From Prevotella sp. (GTDB lineage Bacteria; Bacteroidota; Bacteroidia; Bacteroidales; Bacteroidaceae), in contig JALFCW010000147.1 in the NCBI GenBank assembly GCA_022771625.1, forward strand, positions 1 through 53,604: a DNA stretch of 53,604 nt. Direction: 5' to 3'. A program made the translations under genes and the position numbers. Below the pieces are notes generated by a model. That model was not told the origin of the DNA. It saw only the letters and a list, made by a program, of their open reading frames with translations, and did not search any database. Shown piece after piece: positions 26,487 through 37,470 of this stretch (positions are counted from its first letter, which is position 1; every line of letters starts with the position of its first letter).

Positions 26487-26506
26487 CACTCAATAAACCT
26501 ATAAGT

Positions 26507-28774
26507 ATGAAGAAAACATTATTATTAGTAGTGGCAATATTGACTGGAGCTTCAGCATTTGCCCAAAAGAAACCGATGAATGAGTTTATAGATGAACTCA
26601 TGTCGAAGATGACTCTTGAGGAGAAAATCGGTCAGCTCAACCTCCTGCCGGGTAACGATATTACCACAGGAGCAGTAATAAACAGTCCGTTGGCGCAACT
26701 CACTGAAGAGGGTAAGCTTGGAGCTGTACTGAATGTAAAGGGACAGGACAAGATAAAGGAATTGCAGCGCATTGCCGTAAAAAAGAGTCGATTGGGTATT
26801 CCATTGCTCGTAGGGCAGGATGTTATCCATGGCTATCAGACGGTATTTCCCATTCCTCTTGCACAGGCTTGTTCGTGGGACATCAAGGCTATCGAAAACG
26901 GAGCCCGCATTGCCGCCAAGGAAGCCACTGCACAGGGTATCAATTGGGTGTATAGTCCGATGGTTGACATTTCCATCGACCCACGTTGGGGACGTGTGGC
27001 AGAGGGAGCAGGCGAAGACCCGTTCCTGGGCAGTCGCATTGGAGAGGCTATGGTGCGGGGATTCCAAGGCGACTATGGCAAGGAAAATGTGATGGCATGC
27101 GTTAAGCATTTTGCTCTTTATGGAGCTGCCGAGGCGGGCCGCGATTATAACACGGTGGATATGAGTCGTGTGAGGATGTACAACCAGTACCTCGCTCCTT
27201 ACAAGGCAGCGGCTGAGGCTGGTGCCGGTTCTTTTATGTCGTCGTTTAATGTCATTGATGGTATTCCCGCCACTTGCAACAAGTGGTTGCTCACTGACCT
27301 TCTGCGCAAGGAATGGAAATATGATGGTTTTGTAGTCACCGACTATGGTTCCATCAATGAGGCTGTCGTTCATGGCATCGGAGACCAGTCGGTCACTTCC
27401 GAACGTGCGTTGAAAGCCGGAACAGATATGGATATGTGCTCCAATGCCTTTATCTCACAACTGGAGGGACTGCTTAAGGCTGGCAGGATATCTCAGGCGG
27501 ATATTGACAATGCATGCCGCCGGGTGCTTGAAGCCAAATATAAACTTGGACTTTTTGACGATCCTTATCGCTTCTGCGAACCGAAACGTCTGAAGACCGA
27601 CATCTATAACAATGAGCATAGAAAGGCTGCAAGGGAAATGGCTGCCAAGACTTTCGTACTTCTTAAGAATGAAGGATGTTCTGCGCCGATTCTTCCTCTG
27701 AAAAAGCAGGGAAAGATAGCCCTTATAGGTCCTCTTGCCGACAACCGCTCAAATATGGTGGGATGCTGGTCAACGGGTGACATCCCTGAGCGTTATTCCA
27801 CTCTTAAGGAGGCTATGGAGCGTGCTGTGGGCGACAAGGCTCAGGTGCTGTTTGCCCAAGGTTGTAACATCTATGCCGACGAGAAGATACAGGAAGGCGC
27901 AACATTTGGCAGACCAATCGATCGCGTTGATGATGCCAAGGCAAAGGCTGAGGCATTGCGCATTGCAGGAGAGGCTGACGTGATAGTATGTGCCATGGGT
28001 GAGATGGCGGAGATGAGCGGAGAAAGTTCATCGCGTGCCGACATTTCTTTGCCATGCGTACAAAAGGAACTTCTGAAGGCTCTTGTAGCAACTGGCAAAC
28101 CAGTGGTGCTACTCAACTTCTCCGGGCGTCCCACTGTGATGTCATGGGAGGCTGAAAATGTGCCTGCCATTCTCAATGTATGGTTTGGTGGTTCCGAAAC
28201 CGGTGATGCCATCTGCGATGTGCTCTTCGGCGAGAAGTCGCCTTCGGGTCATCTTACAATGACTATGCCAAAGGCACTCGGACAAATACCTATTTATTAT
28301 AATCATCTGAACACAGGTCGCCCTGTGCCTGAGGGAGCGAAAGAGTATCGCAAATATCAGAGCAACTATATCGATGTGCGCAATGATCCTTTATATCCTT
28401 TCGGATTTGGACTAAGTTACACCACATTTGAATATGGTAAACCGCGACTAAGTGGTACATCAATGAATGTTTGTGGCAAACTTACCCTCACTGTCAATGT
28501 GAAGAACACCGGCAAGTATGACGCCGACGAGGTGGTTCAGCTTTACATCCGTGATTTGGCAGCATCCATCAGTCGTCCTGTCAAGGAGCTGAAGGGTTTT
28601 GAGCGCATCTCCCTGAAGGCAGGAGAAAGCCGTGACGTCACTTTTGATATCGACACAGACATGCTTAAGTTCTATAATAGCGACTTGCAGTTTGTGGCAG
28701 AGCCTGGCGACTTCGAGGTGATGGTAGGCGGAAATAGCCGTGATGTACAGAGCTTGAAATTCACATTGCAATAG
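26507..28774 (+). CDS. bglX: Exported glycoside hydrolase family 3 (BglX-like beta-glucosidase/xylosidase)
   Basis: The start at 26507 gives 755 residues with a clear signal peptide (MKKTLLLVVAILTGASAFAQ). A longer frame from 26456 would overlap the promoter and bury the signal. The GH3 N-terminal barrel carries KHFALYGAAEAGRDY and the nucleophile motif VVTDYGS (Asp279). The second alpha/beta domain and a C-terminal fibronectin-III-like domain follow (GFGLSYTTFEY, EVVQLYIRD). Such enzymes release glucose or xylose from the non-reducing ends of oligosaccharides in the periplasm. Its own promoter suggests separate expression from the later genes. The exact sugar specificity is not readable; the neighbourhood favours xylan- or glucan-derived oligosaccharides. 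Confidence 0.9.
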   Translation: MKKTLLLVVAILTGASAFAQKKPMNEFIDELMSKMTLEEKIGQLNLLPGNDITTGAVINSPLAQLTEEGKLGAVLNVKGQDKIKELQRIAVKKSRLGIPLLVGQDVIHGYQTVFPIPLAQACSWDIKAIENGARIAAKEATAQGINWVYSPMVDISIDPRWGRVAEGAGEDPFLGSRIGEAMVRGFQGDYGKENVMACVKHFALYGAAEAGRDYNTVDMSRVRMYNQYLAPYKAAAEAGAGSFMSSFNVIDGIPATCNKWLLTDLLRKEWKYDGFVVTDYGSINEAVVHGIGDQSVTSERALKAGTDMDMCSNAFISQLEGLLKAGRISQADIDNACRRVLEAKYKLGLFDDPYRFCEPKRLKTDIYNNEHRKAAREMAAKTFVLLKNEGCSAPILPLKKQGKIALIGPLADNRSNMVGCWSTGDIPERYSTLKEAMERAVGDKAQVLFAQGCNIYADEKIQEGATFGRPIDRVDDAKAKAEALRIAGEADVIVCAMGEMAEMSGESSSRADISLPCVQKELLKALVATGKPVVLLNFSGRPTVMSWEAENVPAILNVWFGGSETGDAICDVLFGEKSPSGHLTMTMPKALGQIPIYYNHLNTGRPVPEGAKEYRKYQSNYIDVRNDPLYPFGFGLSYTTFEYGKPRLSGTSMNVCGKLTLTVNVKNTGKYDADEVVQLYIRDLAASISRPVKELKGFERISLKAGESRDVTFDIDTDMLKFYNSDLQFVAEPGDFEVMVGGNSRDVQSLKFTLQ

Positions 28775-28864
28775 ATTTTTTATTATTGTTGCAATTTACT
28801 TTTCGCTTATCACAAAAAAACTTAATATTAATACCAAATATGGTGGAATTATTGAAATATAATG

Positions 28865-28872
28865 TAACTTTG
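28865..28872 (+). promoter_or_regulatory. -7 box upstream of carB
   Basis: TAACTTTG lies 44 nt before the carB start. No clear TTTG is present 20 nt upstream, so only the -7 element is supported. Confidence 0.5.
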
Positions 28873-28916
28873 CACGGAATATACGTTTAGTAACAACAAC
28901 AACCAATAAAAGAAAT

Positions 28917-31900
28917 ATGAAAAAGAAACTCACAAAGGTGCTCGTACTCGGTTCGGGTGCACTAAAAATCGGACAGGCAGGAGAGTTTGACTACTCGGGT
29001 TCGCAGGCATTGAAAGCTCTGCGCGATGAGGGTATATCATCAGTGCTTGTCAATCCGAACATTGCCACTATCCAGACATCTGAAGGTATTGCCGACAAGG
29101 TGTATTTCCTTCCTGTGAACACCCACTTCGTCACAGAGATTATCCGCAAGGAACGTCCGGATGGTATCTTGTTGGCTTTCGGTGGACAGACAGCGCTCAA
29201 CTGCGGTACTGAACTTTATCAGAACGGAACACTCAAAGAGTTTGGTGTCGAGGTATTAGGTACGTCGGTTGAGGCTATCATGAACACTGAGGACCGTGAC
29301 CTCTTCGTGCGCAAGCTCAATGAGAAGGAACTGAAGACACCGGTGAGTCAGGCGGTGGAGAATATGGAGGATGCCCTTGCTGCAGCCAATCGTATAGGAT
29401 TCCCTGTAATGATTCGTTCGGCATACGCCTTGGGAGGTCTAGGTTCGGGTATCTGCCGCGATGAGGCTGCTTTCCGCGAATTGGCAGGAAGTGCATTCAC
29501 CTTTGCACCGCAGATTCTTGTAGAGGAGTCGCTGAAGGGATGGAAGGAGATTGAGTTTGAGGTAATCCGCGATGCCAACGACCACTGCTTTACCGTGGCT
29601 TCGATGGAAAACTTCGACCCGCTCGGAATACATACCGGTGAGTCGATTGTTGTGGCTCCCACATGTTCGCTCACTGATGAGCAGGTGAAGATGCTCCAGG
29701 AGATTTCTATCCGTTGCGTGCGCCACCTCGAGATTGTAGGTGAGTGCAATATCCAGTTTGCCTTCAATGCAATTACTAATGACTATCGTATCATCGAGGT
29801 AAACGCCCGTCTGTCGCGTTCTTCCGCCCTTGCTTCCAAGGCAACAGGTTATCCTCTCGCCTTTGTTGCGGCAAAGATTGCCCTTGGTTATACCCTCGAC
29901 CAGATTGGTGAGATGGGAACCCCCAACTCGGCATACGTAGCTCCGCAGCTCGACTATATGATTTGCAAGATTCCCCGTTGGGACTTGACCAAGTTTGCCG
30001 GAGTGAGCCGTCTTATCGGTTCGTCGATGAAGTCGGTTGGCGAGATTATGGCAATAGGTCGCTCATTTGAGGAGATGATACAGAAGGGATTGCGCATGAT
30101 TGGTCAGGGAATGCACGGATTTGTGGGTAACGACCACACCCGTTTCGACAACCTCGACGACGAACTGCAGAACCCCACCGACTTGCGTATCTTCGCTATT
30201 GCACAGGCTCTCGAAGAGGGATATACCGTGGAGCGCATCGAGGAATTGACAAAGATTGACGTATGGTTCTTGGAGCGCCTGAAGCATATCGTTGACCTCA
30301 AGCATGAGCTGCAGAAATATAACACTCTCGAAGAACTGCCCGACGCTCTGCTCAAGGAAGCAAAGATTGCAGGATTCTCTGATTTCCAGATTAGCCGTTT
30401 TGTGTTGAAACCAAAGTCGGGCAATATGGAGAAGGAGAACGCCCAGGTGCGCCGTCATCGCAAGAGCCGTGGTATCGTTCCGGCAGTGAAGCGCATCAAC
30501 ACAGTTGCAAGCGAGCATCCCGAATTGACCAATTATCTGTATATGACATACGCCGTGAGCGACTCCGACATTGAATTCTACAAGAATCAGAAGTCGGTGG
30601 TGGTGCTCGGTTCAGGTGCATACAGAATCGGTTCGTCGGTAGAGTTTGACTGGTGTTCGGTGAATGCCGTGAATACAGCCCGCAAACTCGGATATAAGTC
30701 GATAATGATAAACTATAACCCCGAGACAGTATCTACCGACTATGACATGTGCGACCGTCTATACTTCGACGAACTGTCGTTGGAGCGTGTGCTCGACATC
30801 ATCGACCTAGAGCAGCCTAAGGGAGTAGTGGTGAGTGTGGGAGGACAGATACCCAACAACCTCGCTATGCGTCTGCACAACTATGGAGTGCCTATCCTCG
30901 GTACATCCCCAATAGACATCGACCGTGCGGAAAATCGCGACAAGTTCTCGGCAATGCTCGACCGTCTGGGTATCGACCAACCGGCATGGCGCGCCCTCAC
31001 TTCTTTCGACGATATCAAGAGTTTCGTGGAGCAAGTGGGATTCCCCGTACTCGTGCGTCCGTCATACGTGCTCTCGGGAGCGGCGATGAACGTATGCCAC
31101 AGTTACGACGAATTGGAGCGTTTCCTCGCCATGGCAACAGAGGTGAGCAAGGAATTCCCTGTGGTGGTTTCACAGTTTATGCAGGAGACAAAGGAGATTG
31201 AGTTTGACGCCGTAGCCGACAAGGGTGAGGTGATAGAATATGCCATTTCCGAGCATATCGAGTATGCTGGAGTTCACTCTGGAGATGCCACCATGGTGTT
31301 CCCCGCACAGAACATTTATTTCTCCACCATCCGCCGCATTAAGAAGATCTCTCGCCGCATAGCCAAGGAGTTGAACATCAGTGGTCCATTTAATATTCAG
31401 TATCTTGCCAAGGGTAGCGACATCAAGGTTATCGAGTGCAACCTGCGTGCATCCCGCTCATTCCCCTTCGTCAGCAAGATTCTCAAGCGCAATTTCATCG
31501 ATACTGCTACCCGCATCATGCTCGATGCCCCATACGAGCGTCCCGACAAGAGCGAGTTTGACATCGACCGCATCGGAGTGAAGGCTTCGCAGTTCTCGTT
31601 TGCCCGCCTGCAGAATGCCGACCCAGTGCTTGGTGTTGACATGTCATCAACTGGTGAGGTGGGATGTCTTGGAGATGATTTCAATGAGGCATTGCTAAAT
31701 GCGATGATTGCCACCGGATATAATATTCCAGGTAAGAACATCCTAGTTTCATCCGGCGGACTGAAGGGCAAGGTCGATTTGCTCGAACCAATAAAGAGAT
31801 TGCAGCAATCGGGTTATGCCATCTTCGCCACTGAGGGAACAGCTAAGTTCCTCGGTGAGAATGGGGTTAATGCCACCGCAGTGTCATGGCCTGATGAAGA

Positions 31901-32138
31901 CGGAGAGAACAAGGTGATGGACATGATTGCCGACCATAAGTTCGACCTCATCATCAATGTGCCGAAGAACCATACCAAGCGCGAGCTCACCAATGGTTAT
32001 CGCATCCGTCGTGGTGCCATCGACCATAACATCCCGCTGATGACCAATGTGCGTCTCGCCAAGGTATTCATCGACGCCTTCTGCTCGATGAAGCTCGATG
32101 ATATCAAGATTAAGAGTTGGCAGGAGTATAACGCATAA
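28917..32138 (+). CDS. carB: Carbamoyl-phosphate synthase large subunit
   Basis: This is the full-length 1073-residue CarB, with the two duplicated synthetase halves (first GSGALKIGQAGEFDYSGSQA, second GSGAYRIGSSVEFDWCSVNA), ATP-grasp domains, and the C-terminal MGS-like allosteric domain (about 930-1073). It makes carbamoyl phosphate from bicarbonate, ammonia supplied by CarA, and two ATP, for pyrimidines and arginine. carA is not in the window, although carA and carB are often adjacent. Here carB stands alone with its own -7 box between two polysaccharide-degradation genes, so it is probably a separate transcription unit. Identity is certain. Confidence 0.97.
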   Translation: MKKKLTKVLVLGSGALKIGQAGEFDYSGSQALKALRDEGISSVLVNPNIATIQTSEGIADKVYFLPVNTHFVTEIIRKERPDGILLAFGGQTALNCGTELYQNGTLKEFGVEVLGTSVEAIMNTEDRDLFVRKLNEKELKTPVSQAVENMEDALAAANRIGFPVMIRSAYALGGLGSGICRDEAAFRELAGSAFTFAPQILVEESLKGWKEIEFEVIRDANDHCFTVASMENFDPLGIHTGESIVVAPTCSLTDEQVKMLQEISIRCVRHLEIVGECNIQFAFNAITNDYRIIEVNARLSRSSALASKATGYPLAFVAAKIALGYTLDQIGEMGTPNSAYVAPQLDYMICKIPRWDLTKFAGVSRLIGSSMKSVGEIMAIGRSFEEMIQKGLRMIGQGMHGFVGNDHTRFDNLDDELQNPTDLRIFAIAQALEEGYTVERIEELTKIDVWFLERLKHIVDLKHELQKYNTLEELPDALLKEAKIAGFSDFQISRFVLKPKSGNMEKENAQVRRHRKSRGIVPAVKRINTVASEHPELTNYLYMTYAVSDSDIEFYKNQKSVVVLGSGAYRIGSSVEFDWCSVNAVNTARKLGYKSIMINYNPETVSTDYDMCDRLYFDELSLERVLDIIDLEQPKGVVVSVGGQIPNNLAMRLHNYGVPILGTSPIDIDRAENRDKFSAMLDRLGIDQPAWRALTSFDDIKSFVEQVGFPVLVRPSYVLSGAAMNVCHSYDELERFLAMATEVSKEFPVVVSQFMQETKEIEFDAVADKGEVIEYAISEHIEYAGVHSGDATMVFPAQNIYFSTIRRIKKISRRIAKELNISGPFNIQYLAKGSDIKVIECNLRASRSFPFVSKILKRNFIDTATRIMLDAPYERPDKSEFDIDRIGVKASQFSFARLQNADPVLGVDMSSTGEVGCLGDDFNEALLNAMIATGYNIPGKNILVSSGGLKGKVDLLEPIKRLQQSGYAIFATEGTAKFLGENGVNATAVSWPDEDGENKVMDMIADHKFDLIINVPKNHTKRELTNGYRIRRGAIDHNIPLMTNVRLAKVFIDAFCSMKLDDIKIKSWQEYNA

Positions 32139-32200
32139 AAAGCCGTTTGTGTCTCAATTATTTGAGATATGAAACGTACTTAAAAGTATATGTTACATTT

Positions 32201-32243
32201 TTCGGGTGCAAAGTCGGGAATTATACCTAACTTTGCACCCGAA
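32201..32243 (+). promoter_or_regulatory. Promoter overlapped by a 14-bp inverted repeat
   Basis: TAACTTTG at 32228-32235 is the -7 box for the GH43-CE1 gene, 35 nt before its ATG. A perfect 14-bp inverted repeat (TTCGGGTGCAAAGT at 32201-32214, complement at 32230-32243) brackets and overlaps it. This could be an operator or a hairpin at the very start of the transcript. No good -33 box is visible. Confidence 0.55.
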
Positions 32244-32255
32244 TATTTATTGTAA

Positions 32256-34760
<2,505 letters not shown>

Positions 34761-34765
34761 TAGAG

Positions 34766-34789
34766 AAACGGGGATTTATTTCCCCGTTT
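34766..34789 (+). terminator. Rho-independent-type terminator
   Basis: A 9-bp stem AAACGGGGA/TCCCCGTTT with a 6-nt loop is followed by TTCATTTTT, 5 nt after the GH43-CE1 stop codon. Confidence 0.8.
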
Positions 34790-34811
34790 TTCATTTTTCT
34801 CCGACTTATTC

Positions 34812-34842
34812 TTTGTCGTTTCATATAAAATGATTACCTTTG
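34812..34842 (+). promoter_or_regulatory. Promoter of the GH2 gene
   Basis: TTTG at 34812-34815 and TACCTTTG at 34835-34842 are 19 nt apart. It lies directly after the terminator and shows that translation starts at 34875 rather than 34830. Confidence 0.7.
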
Positions 34843-34874
34843 TGCCGCAAACTAATCAAAATGTCTATTATGAT

Positions 34875-37346
34875 ATGAAAAGGTATTTCCTTACTACACT
34901 GACAATTATGTGCGTGCTTGCTATGATAGCAGCTCCAAAGAAGAGTCGAGAGAGAATGACATTCGACCGCAACTGGTCGTTCCGCCTTTGCAAGGATCAT
35001 GCAGAGGTGAAAACAGTGCTTGCGGAACTCGGGATTAGTGACCTGAGACTTGGTGAAACAAAGGCAAAAGTTCAAAAAAACAAGGTGACGGATGACACCG
35101 AACCAGAACAGGCCCAGGTTACGGCAAGTGAGGTGACTTCGGCAACGGTGCAATCTGCCTATGGCAATAAAGAATTCCGCTCAGTATCTGTGCCCCACGA
35201 CTGGAGCATAGAGTTGCCGTTCGACCCGCAGATGGGTGGCTCTGCCGGTTATCTTGCCGGTGGTCAGGGCATATATGTCAAGAACTTCATCCTGCCTGCA
35301 TCAGTCAAAAATCGTCGTTTGTCCATCACCTTCGATGGTGTGTATCATCGTGCCACAGTGTGGCTCAACGGGCATCGGCTTGGACATCATGTCTATGGAT
35401 ATACCGGTTTTTCATTTGATATTACACCTTATATTAATATAAAGGGAGAAAACCGCCTCGTTGTGCATGTAGATAGAGAGGAGCAGTCGCGTTGGTACAC
35501 TGGCTCGGGTATCTATCGCCATGTGTGGCTCACTGCCACTGGGGCAACAAGGGTGAAGGAGAACGGTGTTTTTGTCATTGCCAAGACCGATGGCAATGTG
35601 GAAGTAAACACCGAGTTGGTCGGTGGAGAGGGCAAGATTTCCCATACGATTTATGACAATAAGGGGAAAAAGGTCGCATCATCCTCTTCATCCACGTTAA
35701 AAGTGAACAATCCCCAGTTGTGGAGCTGCGATTCGCCTGTTATGTACACCCTTGTCACTACCGTAAAGGATGCCAAGGGTAGGGTGAACGATGAGGTATC
35801 TACTCCATTCGGATTCCGCGACATTCGCTTTGATGCCAATACTGGATTCTGGCTCAATGGCAAGAATATGAAACTCAAGGGAATGTGTTTGCATCAGGAT
35901 GCCGGTAGTCTTGGAGTGGCAGTGCCCGATGAGGTGTGGCTCCGTCGCCTTAAGGCCCTCAAGGGTATAGGATGCAATTCCATTCGTTGTTCCCACAATC
36001 CTCCCTCGCCGGAGTTTCTCACGATATGTGACACACTCGGACTGCTTGTTCTCGATGAGGCATTCGACAAATGGAAGTCGGGATATTACGAACCGTTCTA
36101 CGACGAGAATGCCCATAATGATATTGCCGATATGGTGCTGCGCGACAGGAATCATCCATCGGTGATAGTATGGAGTATCGGTAATGAGGTGAGTGAGGCA
36201 TGGAAAACGGATGATGAGGGAGTGAACCGCGCCCATGAACTCAACGACATTGTTAAGAAGCTCGACCCCACACGACCTACGATGGTGGCGTGTCAACAGG
36301 GCTTTGCCGATAAGTTTGGTGAGGTTACTGACCTTGTAGGATACAACTATCTTGAAAACCGTATGATAGCCGACCACAAACGCCATCCCAACCGCAAGAT
36401 GTTTGTGGCAGAGGCATTTGTGTATTATTCAGGATTGAGAGAGGCAGTGGTAAGAGACTTTGTAGAATATAATCCGTGGAACTACGTAAGAGATAACGAT
36501 TTCATCGCCGGTTCGTTTGTATGGGCTGGAGTGGATTATCTCGGCGAGTCGTCGCCATGGCCCGCCAAAGGATGGTGCTCATGCCCATTCGACATGACCC
36601 TGAAGGAGCGTCCGCAGGCTGCATATTATCATCCCGCATGGAATCCAGAGAAGGACTATCTCAAACTCGTTGTTAGGGATAACTGTTTCGATCAGGCTAT
36701 AGGCACCGACCACTGGCAGTATCCTCCAATGGCAGATACATGGGATTTGCCTTATACCGACTCCCGTTGTGTGGAGGTGAGATGCTATACGACATGCGAC
36801 TCCGTGCAGTTCTTCTTCCCTATGTGGAGTAATCCCCAGTTGCCGCTTAAGCCTCGTGTCACAGCCGATTATCCCGACAACTGCATTACTATCCAGTTGC
36901 CGGCACGCCAGGGCAAGGTGCTTGCTGTGGGATATAAGGGCGGTAAGGAGGTGATGCGCGACTCGCTCATCAACCATGGTTCTGTGGCAGATGTGCGCCT
37001 CGATGCCGACTATACTACATTGTCGCCTATAGCATCCGATTTCTCGATGGAAACGGCAAAAAATACTGTTAGCCATATTCGTCTTACTCTCGTTGACAAG
37101 GAAGGACGCATACAGCAGATGCAACCTCGAAAATTCCGTGTGGAGGTGGAAGGACCGATTCGTCTTCTTGGTGTGGAGACTGGTGATATGAGGCGCAAGG
37201 AATCATGGCGCACCACCGAACTCAATACCTATTTCGGTGAGGGACTCGTAAGACTACAATCCACCGAAAAGAGAGGGAAAGCCATTGTTAAGATACATGT
37301 AGATGGCTTCGAAAAGCCTTTTATCAAGGAATTGATGATACAATGA
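34875..37346 (+). CDS. Exported glycoside hydrolase family 2 (beta-galactosidase-like)
   Basis: The start at 34875 gives 823 residues with an N-terminal hydrophobic signal (MKRYFLTTLTIMCVLAMIAA). GH2 domains are in order: sugar-binding jelly roll (VPHDWSIELPF, DGVYHRATVWLNGHRLG), Ig-like domain (about 225-325), and TIM barrel with IRCSHNPPSPEF. The acid/base is in WSIGNEVSEAW (E438) and the likely nucleophile in FVAEAFVYYSG (E513). A C-terminal Ig-like region (DUF4982-like) follows. Between residues about 55 and 85 there is an unusual low-complexity charged stretch (TKAKVQKNKVTDDTEPEQAQ) that splits the N-terminal domain. It probably removes beta-linked galactose or another terminal sugar from side chains. 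The family is firm and the substrate is inferred. Confidence 0.88.
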   Translation: MKRYFLTTLTIMCVLAMIAAPKKSRERMTFDRNWSFRLCKDHAEVKTVLAELGISDLRLGETKAKVQKNKVTDDTEPEQAQVTASEVTSATVQSAYGNKEFRSVSVPHDWSIELPFDPQMGGSAGYLAGGQGIYVKNFILPASVKNRRLSITFDGVYHRATVWLNGHRLGHHVYGYTGFSFDITPYINIKGENRLVVHVDREEQSRWYTGSGIYRHVWLTATGATRVKENGVFVIAKTDGNVEVNTELVGGEGKISHTIYDNKGKKVASSSSSTLKVNNPQLWSCDSPVMYTLVTTVKDAKGRVNDEVSTPFGFRDIRFDANTGFWLNGKNMKLKGMCLHQDAGSLGVAVPDEVWLRRLKALKGIGCNSIRCSHNPPSPEFLTICDTLGLLVLDEAFDKWKSGYYEPFYDENAHNDIADMVLRDRNHPSVIVWSIGNEVSEAWKTDDEGVNRAHELNDIVKKLDPTRPTMVACQQGFADKFGEVTDLVGYNYLENRMIADHKRHPNRKMFVAEAFVYYSGLREAVVRDFVEYNPWNYVRDNDFIAGSFVWAGVDYLGESSPWPAKGWCSCPFDMTLKERPQAAYYHPAWNPEKDYLKLVVRDNCFDQAIGTDHWQYPPMADTWDLPYTDSRCVEVRCYTTCDSVQFFFPMWSNPQLPLKPRVTADYPDNCITIQLPARQGKVLAVGYKGGKEVMRDSLINHGSVADVRLDADYTTLSPIASDFSMETAKNTVSHIRLTLVDKEGRIQQMQPRKFRVEVEGPIRLLGVETGDMRRKESWRTTELNTYFGEGLVRLQSTEKRGKAIVKIHVDGFEKPFIKELMIQ

Positions 37347-37401
37347 AACATATTCAGTGATTTATGATACATTTTTGTAGTTTTTTCTCGGAAAAAAGCC
37401 G

Positions 37402-37409
37402 TAACTTTG
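37402..37409 (+). promoter_or_regulatory. -7 box of the GH95-to-GH43 operon
   Basis: TAACTTTG lies 61 nt before the GH95 start. The nearest upstream TTTG (37374-37377) is 24 nt away, longer than usual, so the -33 part is uncertain. Confidence 0.5.
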
Positions 37410-37470
37410 CAGACGTTATCCGTAAATAACCGAAATAGGCAAGAGAAAACAACAAGAATGTATCATAATA

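Larger units (their letters stand above)
25899..26506. other. Gene-free stretch dense in palindromes and tandem repeats
   Basis: No gene is supported in these 600 bases. In order there are a 21-bp perfect inverted repeat (25969-26060), an alternating G/C tract with a 14-bp palindrome (26076-26101), a 21-bp tandem array with an inverted copy (26217-26296), and the promoter of the GH3 gene (26455-26486). It marks the boundary between the defence operon and the polysaccharide genes. Confidence 0.75.

Noticed and set aside
26456..26506. N-terminal extension of the GH3 enzyme
   Set aside because: These codons overlap the promoter and would place 17 residues ahead of a clear signal peptide.
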